Positions 21,777-32,249 of a DNA stretch of 64,000 nt are shown piece by piece. This stretch comes from Nannochloris sp. 'desiccata' (lineage: Eukaryota; Chlorophyta; Trebouxiophyceae; Chlorellales; Chlorellaceae). A program made the translations under genes and the position numbers. A model generated the notes under the pieces. The model worked only from the letters and a program-made list of their open reading frames with translations, was not told the DNA's origin and searched no databases. Positions within the stretch are counted from its first letter, which is position 1, and every line of letters begins with the position of its first letter. Location: positions 1,922,001-1,986,000 of the forward strand of contig JAGTXX020000011.1 in the NCBI GenBank assembly GCA_019044685.2, read 5' to 3'.

Positions 21777-22844
21777 TTAGGAAGACGTAAGCGTGTGTTT
21801 CCAGGCTTTGACTACAGCCTCTGACGCGTGCGCCACTGCTTGTACAGGGTGATTCCTTAGTTTTCGCATCTTCTTACCAGCTTGATCACACTGTGAGAGT
21901 AGGTTTCCAGTGACAGGAGCGATTGCCAACTTGAGCAGGGCTCTTATCGTCTCTTCCTCTAGTTGTGGCGTTAAGCTGGTTGTTGCTTCTTTGGCTTCTT
22001 TGCAACCCTCTGCGAGCTCCAATGTGCGCCTTATTTGTAAAGGAAGACGTTTAGACGCATTCTTATCTACATAAACAAAACAAAACAAATTAACCCCAAC
22101 AGGGTGACTTAAGGGATCGTGAGAAGCCGCCAGCGCGACTTCAGGCCAACCCTATTTAAATGGAAAAGCAACAATCAATGAATTTTAAGCAGATAACAAG
22201 TATATTCAAGCAGTTATATTCGCAGTTATATTTATATAACTACTATCTTTACCATCAGTTTCTGTTTTTAAATTAGTACTCTCTCGTAATTTAAGCGATG
22301 TCAAAAGCTGTTTTTCAGAAGTTGCGGTTTTCAGTTTTGAAAGTAATTTAGCAAGTTTCGAAAGTACTGTAGATTTAGAGGTACCTTGAGGAATTAATTC
22401 CAGAGTGAGAGCAGCGACAAATGCAAAAGGATTCTTTATTGAGGATGCTAGATCAGAATTTGCAGAGAGGGCGTCGGTAAGTTTTAATTGAGATGAAGCA
22501 AGAGGAGCAGCGATGCCATTTCCGCGGCCAGCCGTCGTTGAGCCATTGTTTGAGTTGCTGCCTTCTAATCGGTCTAGTATTCTATTCTTTGGCTGCTTCT
22601 GAGCGTGTAGTTGCCTATCAAGTGCTTCAGCACGTTGTAGAGTTTCCATAGCGCCATCTATATCTAGTTCAGTTTTCTGAGAGAGGGGCGCTGGCGGCGG
22701 GTCCGAGTTTGATTGAGGATGGCCAGTGTCTTCTTCTTGGGACTCTCTTATGTGCAGATAATGTTCGTCTACGTCATCAAAATCAAGACCTTCATACCGT
22801 CTGTCGTATTCTTTCTCTATTTCAAATAGCTGATCACTTGCCAT
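21777..22844 (-). CDS. TFIIS N-terminal (LW) domain protein
   Basis: Exons 22844-22253 and 22066-21777 join in phase 1 (GAT G | AT AAG) to give 293 residues. The C-terminal about 95 residues form the four-helix TFIIS N-terminal/Med26/Elongin A fold: LLKLAIAPVTGNLLSQC, then GKKMRKLRNHP and a closing VVKAWKHTL. The N-terminal 190 residues are acidic and low complexity (EKEYDRRYEGLDFDDVDE) with one helical block (about 125-165). TND domains bind disordered partners in RNA polymerase II elongation factors. The layout (disordered N terminus, TND at the C terminus) resembles IWS1-like or TND-only proteins rather than TFIIS itself, which would have zinc ribbon and TFIIS-M domains. Divergent from the coiled-coil gene at 23098. 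Confidence 0.75.
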
Positions 22845-23097
22845 GTTGAGGCTGGATCAATTAAGACGACGAAGTTGTTCTTATGGACACCCCGGCGCCA
22901 TTGAGGTATAAAGTGAGATCCAAGGTTTGCAGAAATTTCAATATCCGGAAGAATTAAAGGACTGAGAAAACGAACATCAGATAAAGAGGCAAAAAACCAG
23001 GCGTTCTTGCACCTCAAAAAGCAGAGTATCTACCAAGCTAATTCATTTTCAATAATTTATAAAAATCACGCAAGGTTATCTCGCATACGCATATGCG

Positions 23098-24415
23098 ATG
23101 ACGGACCGAACAACCGCGGATGCAAGCAATTTGCGAAAACAAATTTTAATACTGGAAAAGAAGTTGACTCAGGCATTATCTGAACGCGATGACCTGGCAC
23201 GAGATGTTGAGGCATTATGCATGGAAACCACAGCAAACACGACTTTTAGCTCTTCGTCTGTTCTAAGAGAACGAATATTTGCAACAGGTTTGTCACACAC
23301 CGACACTATTTCATTTTCTTCTAGTTCGTCACTTGCCTGATCTGCGCACCTACAGACTATTTAACTCATTTCTTTTACTCTTCTTGACAACCCTTTTGCT
23401 AACAGAAAAAGAACTATCTCGCGCAAAAATGGACCTCGTCTCCATTACTGGGGAGCGGGATTCTCTACGAGAAGACCTCCGTGAAATAAAAGAGGCAAAA
23501 CGCGCAGCAGACCAATCATTTAGAAACCAAGAAACTCGTCTTGAATCTCTACAACGAGAAGTCACTTTCTATAGACAGCAAGCAGCACAGGCAATCTCTC
23601 AGAGGGATAATACGGTTTGGGAATGTGAACAGCTGCGGCAAAGAACAGTAGAAGCAGATACACTAGCCCGAGACGCAGCAGGCAAAGCTGAAACAGCAGC
23701 AACTGAACGTGCGATAGCAGAACGAAGAGCAAATGAAGCGGAAAAGAAAGCAGAAATTTTACAGGCAGCAGCAGATACAGCAAGAGAAATCCCGCAGCTG
23801 AAGAATAGTCTAAATAAAGCAAAAATAAAAGAAATGGAGCTTTTGGAGGAACTAGAAAATCTGAAAACAGATTTAAAAGAAGTGAAAGAAGGGCTGGACC
23901 TAGCAGTATCGAGAGCAATAACTGAAGAGCAAGAACATCGAGATGTTGTTTTAACTTCTGCCGGGCTACTTGAAGAGACTCAAGCACAAGTTGCCGCAGC
24001 AAAGGAAGAGCTAAGCGAAGTAACGTCTCAAAAAATCGATGCATTAGTACGTCTTTCAGAAGCTCAAACTGCTCGATCGAAAGCAGACTCGGAAATTTTA
24101 AGGTTATCGTCAGCTCTCGCGTCATCTCATGAACAGCTCGCGCAAGCAACACAACAAAAAGTAGCTGCTCTTATGCAAGTGGCCGCTTTCCGAGCTGAAG
24201 TTGAAGGGAGCGAACAAGGAGTACGAAGTCCTACGAAAAGAACCCCTCAAGCCTCGCCGTCGAAAGCAACACCGCCATCAGCAGCAGCTGGAGCAATGGC
24301 AATAGCGGGGTCACTCACACCAGAGAGGTGGCGAGGATTCTTTGGAGGTGCTGGTAACGGGAGTGGTCATGGTGGTAGCAATAGCGCGACAAGTAGTCCG
24401 GTGAAATCCCCTTGA
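23098..24415 (+). CDS. Long coiled-coil protein, unknown
   Basis: Exons 23098-23287 and 23406-24415 join in phase 1 (GCA ACA G | AA AAA GAA) to give 399 residues. Almost the entire protein to about residue 330 is continuous heptad repeat rich in Glu, Lys, Ala and Arg (LRKQILILEKKLTQALSERD; LLEELENLKTDLKEVKEGL). The C terminus is Pro/Ser/Gly-rich with SP/TP sites (RSPTKRTPQASPSK) suggesting phosphorylation. No enzymatic motif is visible. A structural role in cytoskeleton, basal body or Golgi is possible but not shown by the sequence. Confidence 0.7.
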
Positions 24416-24536
24416 TAGGATTCTTCATATCAATTTTGAATAGATGAATACCCAATCAGCATGACCTCTAAACTTTCCATTTTACTCTTGTATGAATATT
24501 TTCTTAAACATTACTCTGTTATATCAATTTGACACG

Positions 24537-25640
24537 TTACTCAGATTTATCAGTACTAGTAGTATTCCTATTCGACTTAATAGGTACATTTCTCCCTTCC
24601 CACGTAACTTCCACGCTGTAATCTTCCCCAAAGAACTCTCTCCTAATATCCTCGACAAATTGTTCTAATCGAGGAAACTCCGACACCGCCACCGCCAATT
24701 GCGGTGCCAATGGCGCCGCATTGATGAATTGATCCAACACACCAAACGCAGCTGCATCGGCAGCACAGGGGGTAGATCCAAATAAATAAGGGCCTCCTGA
24801 TTTTTCTAGCAAGCGATCTAATGCCTGAAGCTCTGAGGTCACCATGGTGAGAATGTCAGTAACTGACCTACGTCCCATCCGCTGCTCTACAATCCGCGTA
24901 AGCATCGACACGCGAAGTTGCCTCAACATGAGCTGCTTCCATGGATTGAATTTGAATTCTGATGCACCCAAGACCTTCTTCGTTACTTGCCAATTTTCAT
25001 CAACAAAATAACGAAAATATGCTATAGCAGCTTGAAGATCAGTTTCACACATACGTTGAATAGCCACAGCTGTAGCGCATTGTACAGGATCTTTGGGGTA
25101 CTCAAGGTCTTTAGGGATGACTTCAGAATCGATTAAATGGCGAATAATAAAATAAGGGTCTGAGATACGGGTGTCGCCATGCTGGAAATAACCAGATCTA
25201 TTAGACATTGGTGCGGTATCTGGACCCGGTGCGCCTAGTCTTTTAGTGTACCGGACATCGCCAAATCGGAGCATTGCCTCAATCTGTGCTATTGAAGAGG
25301 AAGGGGATGCTGCCGGTGTCGTGGGAAGCGGGAAAGGGTGGAAGTCAACAATAACGATACGGCTCGTAGGAGACGTTAGGGCAGTGTAGGGTTTTGGTTT
25401 TGGTTTGCGGTAGTAGAACTGAGAGAAGAGTAGGATTGTCACAATGACCAAAGCTGCTGCCAGTAGCGCAGCAGGGATGATCTGCGGTAAGCATGAAGTA
25501 GCAACGCACTCAATTCTTGATTCCTGTGGCTGCAAATGCTGCCCCTGAGCGCTTCCCGGGGTGAATATGTGTAATTCGGGTTGAATTCCTTCCTCACCAC
25601 CCCATACAATTTCTTTTACGACGCCCTCGTGATCAGTCAT
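24537..25640 (-). CDS. Fax/metaxin-type GST-fold membrane protein
   Basis: Single exon, 367 residues from ATG 25640. A transmembrane helix lies near residues 53-76 (IIPAALLAAALVIVTILLF), followed by a basic Pro-rich stretch. The GST-like N-terminal thioredoxin half is recognisable as IVIVDFHPFPLP then IAQIEAMLRFGDVRY, and the helical half carries DTRISDPYFIIRHL and GGPYLFGSTPCAADAAAFG, the pattern of the failed-axon-connections (FAXC)/metaxin family. These proteins lack known catalysis; metaxins work in mitochondrial outer-membrane import. Membrane location and partner are inferred. Divergent from the gene at 25854. Confidence 0.75.
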   Translation of the reverse strand: MTDHEGVVKEIVWGGEEGIQPELHIFTPGSAQGQHLQPQESRIECVATSCLPQIIPAALLAAALVIVTILLFSQFYYRKPKPKPYTALTSPTSRIVIVDFHPFPLPTTPAASPSSSIAQIEAMLRFGDVRYTKRLGAPGPDTAPMSNRSGYFQHGDTRISDPYFIIRHLIDSEVIPKDLEYPKDPVQCATAVAIQRMCETDLQAAIAYFRYFVDENWQVTKKVLGASEFKFNPWKQLMLRQLRVSMLTRIVEQRMGRRSVTDILTMVTSELQALDRLLEKSGGPYLFGSTPCAADAAAFGVLDQFINAAPLAPQLAVAVSEFPRLEQFVEDIRREFFGEDYSVEVTWEGRNVPIKSNRNTTSTDKSE

Positions 25641-25853
25641 AAGTAATTAACTGATCTCTTCCTCTAAGAGTGTAGACGACTCTACGGATCACGTAGCCTT
25701 TATAGCCTGACAAATCTGAATTTTCAAAAATTATTAGTGGCTAAAAGGCCAGGCTTTAGACTATTTGATGCCAGCTCAGACTTTATTATGAGGATGATCA
25801 CTCTTGATTTCTCTATTAACTCATTAATTGTCTATTTTAAAACTTTATAGATC

Positions 25854-26603
25854 ATGATAGCGGCGCAGAGGTGTCTCCCTACGACCATTTTAGCTCATAT
25901 TAGTCAAAAACGACATGTGAGATGCATGTTCAAAACTCCTTTTAAATTTTCAGGGAAAGCGCAGAAAAGACGTTCTCTCCCGATAGTAGCAACATCAGAA
26001 CACTGGTGGGAAGATGAAGAAGAATTTGATGCACTGACAGATGCCCTCCGTAAAAAAGTAATTGTCTTGATCACGCCCAGCGATGGCTGGAACACCGCCC
26101 AGCACACAACGAAAGAAATCGATAACTTGAGAAACTCTCTTGCATCATTAGAATTCAACGCAGGTTTTTGTAGCTCTGAACTGATAGACTATGCTACAAA
26201 GATCTGGGCTGGTAGAGATAAACCGCCTCTCTTTTTAAAAATGCGGAGACGGGTGACTCTGGACGCTGTAGATAGAGTCCCTCAATTTCTAGAAGAGGCT
26301 CTTCAACAGAACTGGAGGCTTGATTTAGATGCAGGATTAGGGTTGAAAGAACCCCCTGCAGAGAATATACTAGTTGTATGCTCTGGGCAACTGGCAGATA
26401 GCTTGCTACGAGCGTGTGGCGGGGCCAGGAGTAGAGGCAGTCGTCTGGAAGAAAACTCTGGCCCCTCAATGCTGCCCAAGGTTGCTGTAATGACGGTGGA
26501 AGGAACGAAAGCAGGAGATCTAGCAAGCTGGACAGCGCTGTCTAAGAAAATTGTCCATGGAGCAATAGAGAGTATTGCTTCAGGTCGAATACTGACTATT
26601 TAA
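25854..26603 (+). CDS. Organelle-targeted protein, possible degenerate histidine phosphatase
   Basis: Single exon, 249 residues. The first about 45 residues are Arg/Lys/Ser-rich without acidic residues, like a plastid or mitochondrial leader. The remainder shows a faint phosphoglycerate-mutase-like order: KKVIVLITPSDGWNTAQ where active members have VLVRHGExxWN, then FCSSELIDYATKIW where they have SSxLxRAxxTA, and ILVVCSGQLADSLLRACGG where they have VxHGxxxxxLL. If the alignment is right, both catalytic histidines and the RHG motif are gone, making it a pseudo-enzyme. This is my inference; the ORF itself is well supported by length, position in a divergent pair with FAXC and a convergent pair with NDC1. 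Confidence 0.55.
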   Translation: MIAAQRCLPTTILAHISQKRHVRCMFKTPFKFSGKAQKRRSLPIVATSEHWWEDEEEFDALTDALRKKVIVLITPSDGWNTAQHTTKEIDNLRNSLASLEFNAGFCSSELIDYATKIWAGRDKPPLFLKMRRRVTLDAVDRVPQFLEEALQQNWRLDLDAGLGLKEPPAENILVVCSGQLADSLLRACGGARSRGSRLEENSGPSMLPKVAVMTVEGTKAGDLASWTALSKKIVHGAIESIASGRILTI

Positions 26604-26708
26604 ATTTCATCATCTTAAAACTAATACTTACTGGCCGATTGTATTTAATGTTCATCAAAATGAATAGAAGTACCACTGTATATTTATAAGTATCATTAGG
26701 TGCTGCTT

Positions 26709-28466
26709 CTACTTCTGTCCTGGCTTAGTACCCCTTCCACTCCCACTTGCGACTCCACCAGTACCAGCAAGAATCTGTCTCGCCACCTCAGCCGCTTGCT
26801 TGCTCGCTTGCCCTGCCCACGAAGCAGCCACACTTAATTTTTGTCTATCGGTTGGCTGTCTATACAAATACGCTGCTCTCCTAACAAATGCAGCAAGGGG
26901 ACCTTCTAACGTCACCCCATCACTGGCTCCAACAAAGGTGGTATTGACTTTAACGCCAGCGATGCGAAGAAGCTCGCCGAGGGGTCCCGCATTCGCGGCA
27001 GCACTAAGTGGCGGGGGTACTGGGATTGGCAACGTTACAGCCCCCTTGGTTGCTCCTAATGACATCATATCACCTAAATGTTGATAACTAAATCTTAATA
27101 AAGGCCTCTGATTAATAGACGCCCAGATATTCCAAGCAACGTAGTCTGCTTGTTGAAAAGCCACTTGCGCAGTAGCCGGAAGTTTTTCACCACTGCTGCT
27201 CTTATTGCCATTAGATACCTCTTCCTGCTGGTTTTCTTTATTAGGAGAGCTTCCATCAGAGACAGAGACATCCCCTAAAGCGAATACTCTTCTATTACGC
27301 AGCACCTTTAACGTAGAATCTGTCTGAGTTGCACCTGTGGAGTCAGCGGGGAAAGGCAAATTTAATTTTTTCTTCAGTATACGAGGCACCGGAGCTTGTC
27401 CTGCAGCCCAAACAACCAAATCTGCTTCAAGGATCTCGGTTTGGCCATCTGCATCTTTGACATAGACTACTCTTTTCGAAGTGGATTCCTCTTCAGCTCC
27501 AGCTGCAGCCAATTTTATTTCCGTTACAGCCATTTTAGTTAAGATTGAAACCCCGTCATCTACAAGAGCTTTTCGCGCTGCATCACGTTGCCCTCGTGGG
27601 GATCTATCCAAAATATCTTCAGTAGTGGTTATTAATTGAATTCTACCACGACCACGTAATTTCTCAGAAACAGCAGCGGCAAGCTCGACGCCTGCATACC
27701 CTCCTCCGACAATAACAATTTCTGGGTAGATTGAAGAGGGTGAAGCAACTAAAGACTCGAGTTTGGTATTGACTCGCATTGCATCCTCGTATGTAGAGAA
27801 CGCAATGGCGTGTTCTTTTACACCAGGGATTCCAAAAGTGTTTGTTTCGGCGCCCAAAGCGAGCACGAGCCAATCATACGGCAAAGCCTCTCCTGAATCT
27901 AATAAAACCGTGCCACCTCCTTCACTCCCACCATCTGCAGTGATTTCTTCAGGACGAACTGCTGCTACTTTTCCTTGGACAAAAGTGACGGGATAGGGGG
28001 CTAAAAGCTGGGAATACGAAGGTGCTACTTCGTCTGCAGTTGCGGCACCTGATAATAACTCATAAAGCAGTGGTTTAAAGGTAAAACGATCCGCTTGGTC
28101 GATTAAAGTGACACGAGGTTTAGTTCCACGAGGCCAGAACAAGCTTTCAAGCTTGACTGCTGTATACAAACCTCCGAAACCTCCTCCGAGTATGCAGACA
28201 CGAGGACCGTCGCCAATTGGTGCGCCAGCTGCTGGGCCGTCTGAGGAGGCAGCGGTTGCCATGGCTCTGATACACATACCACTAGAGGTAACTGCCAAGA
28301 TGCCGGTTGCTGCTTTGCGGGGGGTAACATGGGTGAATAAAGAGTGCCAAGCGCCAGAGAGGGAGTTGGTGCGGTCCCTGTGAGGGCTTGGTGACCTCAA
28401 ATTGCAGGAAATGCGGGCTATTGCACGGGACATGCCTGCTTGTGCTGGCCAAAGCAGGATTGGCAT
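26709..28466 (-). CDS. NDC1: NDC1-type NAD(P)H:quinone oxidoreductase (type II, demethylphylloquinone reductase-like)
   Basis: Single exon, 585 residues from ATG 28466. Residues 1-85 look like a transit peptide. The FAD-binding dinucleotide fold starts VCILGGGFGGLYTAVKLES (about 91), with RFTFKPLLYELLSG next, as in Arabidopsis NDC1. The NAD(P)H-binding fold is IVIVGGGYAGVELAAAVSE (about 252). The second FAD motif is RRVFALGDVSV (about 394), followed by QVAFQQADYVAWNIWA. NDC1 acts in chloroplast plastoglobules and mitochondria and is needed for phylloquinone and plastoquinone redox metabolism. A low-complexity Ser/Asn/Glu insert lies at about 403-425. Family assignment is strong; compartment is inferred. 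Confidence 0.9.
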   Translation of the reverse strand: MPILLWPAQAGMSRAIARISCNLRSPSPHRDRTNSLSGAWHSLFTHVTPRKAATGILAVTSSGMCIRAMATAASSDGPAAGAPIGDGPRVCILGGGFGGLYTAVKLESLFWPRGTKPRVTLIDQADRFTFKPLLYELLSGAATADEVAPSYSQLLAPYPVTFVQGKVAAVRPEEITADGGSEGGGTVLLDSGEALPYDWLVLALGAETNTFGIPGVKEHAIAFSTYEDAMRVNTKLESLVASPSSIYPEIVIVGGGYAGVELAAAVSEKLRGRGRIQLITTTEDILDRSPRGQRDAARKALVDDGVSILTKMAVTEIKLAAAGAEEESTSKRVVYVKDADGQTEILEADLVVWAAGQAPVPRILKKKLNLPFPADSTGATQTDSTLKVLRNRRVFALGDVSVSDGSSPNKENQQEEVSNGNKSSSGEKLPATAQVAFQQADYVAWNIWASINQRPLLRFSYQHLGDMMSLGATKGAVTLPIPVPPPLSAAANAGPLGELLRIAGVKVNTTFVGASDGVTLEGPLAAFVRRAAYLYRQPTDRQKLSVAASWAGQASKQAAEVARQILAGTGGVASGSGRGTKPGQK

Positions 28467-28749
28467 TTGTTGAACTAGGTGATGGCAGCGATTGACGTGT
28501 TTGTATTACTTGGGTGCGGAGTCGAAATTGTAATTGAAAAAGATCAAAGACAATTTACTAAAAGTATTATTGGATCCAGAAAGCGCAGCTATATATCAAG
28601 CTGTAAGATCAAGTGCGCCACAAGAATGTACAACATTAAGGAAAATGTGTGATGATCAATTGCTACAGTAATCCTTCTTGAGTGGCCATTTCTTTTCAAC
28701 TTGACAACGGCAGACCTTTTCCTCTTCTCCCCAGCCAGAGTCTCCTTTG

Positions 28750-29250
28750 CTATTCCAACGAGGATGTGATTGTGAAACTCATTTTGGAATACAACAATCC
28801 GTACTGTGCCCTCTGCAAGGTATCAATGGCGCTCAGATGGGTGTCAAAGCGGCCGACGAGGTCCTTGGAGGCCGGGTTGGCAATCAGCTTCGGGACGATG
28901 TAACCACAGAGGATGGTGCTCACTTTGCTCATAGGATGGGATACATTATCCCACTGGTCGTTGGTATGCTCTGGTTCCTTGTTCCTGGCATCAATCGCGG
29001 CCATCCAACCCGATTTCAAGCAGTCGACGTAGGTGGGGAGGGTGCTTTCCTCCTTGAGCGTTTTTATTGCATTTCGAATGCAGACTGCTTGACAGCGCCT
29101 GACATCTCGCCCGCACGCTTCAAACGTTGATTCATCTGGCATCTGAGCATCTGGGCCTGTGTAGACCTGCGTAGACACCGGATGGACCTCCTCCGAGAGA
29201 TACTCCTCGATTTGCTCCGAGCTGCATTTCAAAAGCTCGGTGCCAAACAT
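28750..29250 (-). CDS. Orphan ORF, 166 residues
   Basis: ATG 29250 to TAG 28750, no intron evident. The predicted protein is soluble, with several cysteines (KCSS, EACG, RCQAVC, DCLKSG, TILCGY) and no motif I recognise. Codons end in G or C more often than in most neighbouring genes. It lies at the edge of the accessory-looking 28.7-34.4 kb stretch, so it may be lineage-specific, a first exon of something longer, or derived from a mobile element. Confidence 0.4.
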   Translation of the reverse strand: MFGTELLKCSSEQIEEYLSEEVHPVSTQVYTGPDAQMPDESTFEACGRDVRRCQAVCIRNAIKTLKEESTLPTYVDCLKSGWMAAIDARNKEPEHTNDQWDNVSHPMSKVSTILCGYIVPKLIANPASKDLVGRFDTHLSAIDTLQRAQYGLLYSKMSFTITSSLE

Positions 29251-29489
29251 CGTGCTATTTTTGAAAATAAATAATAACTGAAATGGTATTCTTGTCTGCT
29301 ATATGTATATTACTGCGTGCAGTTGAAGTTCGTAAGAAAGAGGAGAATATTTCGAACGAGAAAAGGGTCGAGGCTAGCTTCGACTTTTTCTTCGAGACTT
29401 TCTTCTCTTCGTGTTTCTCTTGGAGCTTCTCTTCGCCAAATGGCTCGAGGGTGCTCAAATAAATAACAATTGAACTAGATACATACTCG

Positions 29490-29723
29490 ATGGAAGTGGT
29501 GTTTTATGATTTTACAAAGGAGAATGATGGTCTAGAAAGGCATATAAAGATTTGGCGGGTAAAACCTGTTGGAATTGAAAAAGCATACCTCAAGAAGTTC
29601 AATGCGAAAAATATTCATAGTGGGGATGGGGCCTTCCCAGTGGGAGATGAGAAATTAAGGCTGGGAAGAGCTGGGAGAAAGGCTGGGAGGGAGCTTGGAA
29701 CTGGCATTTTAAACGCCGTTTAG
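29490..29723 (+). CDS. Small ORF of doubtful coding status
   Basis: ATG 29490 to TAG 29723 encodes 77 residues. The end of the ORF overlaps short GCTGGGA repeats, which give its Gly/Arg/Lys-rich tail (LGRAGRKAGRELG). No homologous family is recognised and no splice partner is visible. Listed because it is the only ATG-started ORF of its size in this gap. Confidence 0.2.
   Translation: MEVVFYDFTKENDGLERHIKIWRVKPVGIEKAYLKKFNAKNIHSGDGAFPVGDEKLRLGRAGRKAGRELGTGILNAV
29658..29698 (+). repeat. Short GCTGGGA minisatellite
   Basis: Three to four imperfect copies of GGCTGGGAGA-like units. Related GCTGGGAG units occur in inverse orientation near 34120-34135, at the far edge of the same accessory stretch. 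Confidence 0.6.
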
Positions 29724-30751
29724 AGCAATTCCTGCAACACACCCGAGGGAGAGGCTGAAGCTGTCCGCTCGCCACCAGTGCTGTGTTGAACACTTCACTG
29801 ATGATCGCTCAAGCGATTCCTGATCACCTGCTGCGTTTGCACCCCTGATTGGCAGCACTTATGATATCAGCGCATCTTAATCAGCACATTGAATATCCAG
29901 CTGCCCTCATTTTTTCTTCTGGCTGAGTTGTTGCTTTGAGGGAAAACCTTGCCCGATTTTGCAGCCGCTTCCACCACCTCAAGCCACCTGTGGCTGTCTA
30001 AATAGCCCCCAGCTGGTGGAGAAACCTCCCGAAATCAGCACCGCGCTTTCAAATACTGCTGTACCGACCATATGTAACGAGTTGCCTTGCTCAGACGCAG
30101 CTACCCCTTTTTACCCCCGTTTACGGGAAGATTTTCACCGCCCTCCACCGCCAAACAACCCCTGAATCCCAACATTCAGGGCAGATGCCCCTCGCATCTA
30201 TCAATCTATCCTTTCATATGCTATCGATATCGTCTTTATGTAACCAAAAAAACACTTGAGATAGGTAGCTGAGCTGTCTTTATATCCTAGATTTCGCAAA
30301 GAAAGTTACTTCCGCCGCCGCCGCTGTGATATTTGCCGCTGCTGCTGAAGGCTCATCTCTTCCTTTTGTTTTATTAGCACTACCAGTTGCTGCTGCCGCT
30401 GTAGCCAAATAAGGTGCAGAACCTGATGAGCATTTGTTACATGTGTGCTACAGAATGACAGAAAAGAAAGAAATTAAAACATAAAGGACGTCATTTTGAC
30501 CGTTAAAAAAATTTGAAAGAAATCAAAAGTTGATAAGAAAGTATTACTAGTAAACAGAGTAAAAGAAAAATTGTAAGAGCACGTGTAGATCATGTGTGCT
30601 CTAGGTAAAAGAGAAAAACATTTAAGACTAAGAATAAAGGACAGGATTATATGCAGCAAAAAGAAAGAACGCTAATTTATTTGGTTATTTGAGTTTGTTT
30701 TTGAAATTGAAAGAATAAAGAAAGAAAACACTCCAGGACTATCTCAGGGGT
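29724..30751. other. Gene-poor stretch
   Basis: About 1 kb without a convincing gene. It contains an imperfect inverted element near 29805-29830 (TGATCGCT...GATTCCTGATCA) and, on the minus strand at about 30292-30440, an open stretch rich in Ala/Gln codons (GCA/GCG runs) that could be a 3' exon or UTR of the gene at 30752-32249. I cannot connect it to that gene in frame because that gene already has a stop at 30752. Confidence 0.35.
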
Positions 30752-32249
30752 TTAGAAATATGGCCTGAAGCTAACTACCCCGTTGTTAACCAAACGAGGG
30801 CGGACAAGCATGGCCCGTCCTCGCATTGGGGCGAGGAAAGAGCGCCCGCCTCTACGAGGCATGGCAGACGGTGCGGCGGGGCCAGTACCAGGAGTATCTG
30901 AGGATGCAGAAATATCACATGAATCCCCTGAAGCCTGGAAAGTGCTGCAAGGGTCGTCACCGTAGAGCCCTTGCGTGCATATTTTTTTATAACCCAGGCG
31001 ATCGATGAGGTCGTTCATCTCTTCTTGCTCCTCTCCTCCGACCTCAGTTGCGCTGGCCAGAACACCAATGATACGCTTGTCTCTAAATAGGGATACGTTT
31101 CCTACACCATTCTGGTTACGATATTTCCTGCAAAAGAAAGAAAAAGAACAAGAGTGAGAAAGACAAAGAAGATCATAATTGTGAAAAATGGAAAAACAAC
31201 GACACAAGGAACGACAACTCACTCGATAAATGTAATAAGCCTCTGAAGTTGCTGAACGCCCTTGATACTCATTACATGTTTGTACTCTGCTACCATAGCA
31301 CAACTAGCAGCGATGGCTGCTGCGTCGATTTCTTTGAATTTGCCGCCAGGACCTGTAACCCTTTTTAAACAGACGGGCTCAACGTTCGTATGATTTTCTT
31401 CCTGGAGCATTTTTACGAGTTTGTTCCTCAAATGGCGCTCCTCGGCTTCCGTATGATTGCGTTGCCAGGCCGCCACGTCATCAACCTGTAAAACCAAAGA
31501 AACAAACGTGAAATTTAGCAAAAAACGATCAGCGAAGATTTGAAAAACACTACCAAAGATAACAAAACGCGATGTGTAAAAGGTGCTTACTGTCTGTTCA
31601 TAATTCTTTCCCTTGCGAGGAAGCACAACGTACGTTGCTCCATCGCGAAGCTCTATATCTGCTGAATCTTTTTTTGAAACATCGCGTGAAGGATAATCTT
31701 CAAGAGCCACAACAAAATCTCCATTTCGACGATCCACGGCTCTAACAAAACCTTGCCGAGATACACCGAGCAACTGTTCTACCTGGACATCACCACCTGG
31801 GAACTCAGGATCAAAATCCTCAGGAAGTTCCCCCTCCAGCTTGGCCAGCAATGTGACATTATAGAGCTCCGGTGTGGGCGTAATAACAATATAAGTCGCA
31901 TTATTGCGAAGCTCGCAATCCAGCGGCGATTGCGGCTTAGATTTTATAGGATCTTCACGAAAGTTTTCAAGAAGAAGAACTTTGGCAAGGCCGTTTCTAC
32001 CGCTCAAGAAGTCGACGAAGCCCACTCGCGAAACACTTCCCAGCGATACTGTCTTGTGGGGGCGCGATGGGTCGAAATTTTCAGGGAACTCCTTGTTAGG
32101 ATTTGCATAAAGCAACGTGATTCCCTGGTAGAATCGTGCCGTGGACGGTGCGGACGGCGTGGAATCAGCGGAAAATAAATTCCCCACGGTTACAGGATAC
32201 TGTAAATGAATAATATGAAACGAGAATGAGGTGAAACTACCTTATTCAT
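30752..32249 (-). CDS. Uncharacterised protein with an internal domain duplication
   Basis: Four exons (32249-32241, 32199-31591, 31485-31223, 31127-30752) give 418 residues. Exon 1 is only ATGAATAAG. All joins keep frame (phases 0, 0, 2). Residues about 25-105 and 110-200 repeat the same pattern: ITLLYANPNKEFPENFDP / VTLLAKLEGELPEDFDP, SRVGFVDFLSGRNG / SRQGFVRAVDRRNGD, and LRNNATYIVI / LRDGATYVVL. The second half (about 205-340) is helical (AEERHLRNKLVKMLQEEN; KGVQQLQRLITFIEKY), with an Arg-rich end. I recognise no family. The duplicated module may be a small beta-rich binding domain. An alternative start at a non-ATG codon (32187) is unlikely given the upstream acceptor and ATG. Confidence 0.65.

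Noticed and set aside
22085..22150. Possible extra exon (GWPEVALAASHDP reading) in the TFIIS N-domain gene
   Set aside because: No combination of its ends keeps frame with the flanking exons, whereas joining the flanking exons directly does.
23562..24152. 196-codon antisense Leu-rich frame over the coiled-coil gene
   Set aside because: It is the complement of a Glu/Lys/Ala-rich helix-coding sequence; Leu-rich composition is a codon mirror effect.
29959..30165. Pro-rich plus-strand ORF near 30 kb
   Set aside because: It has no ATG start, no family match and no supporting splice site.
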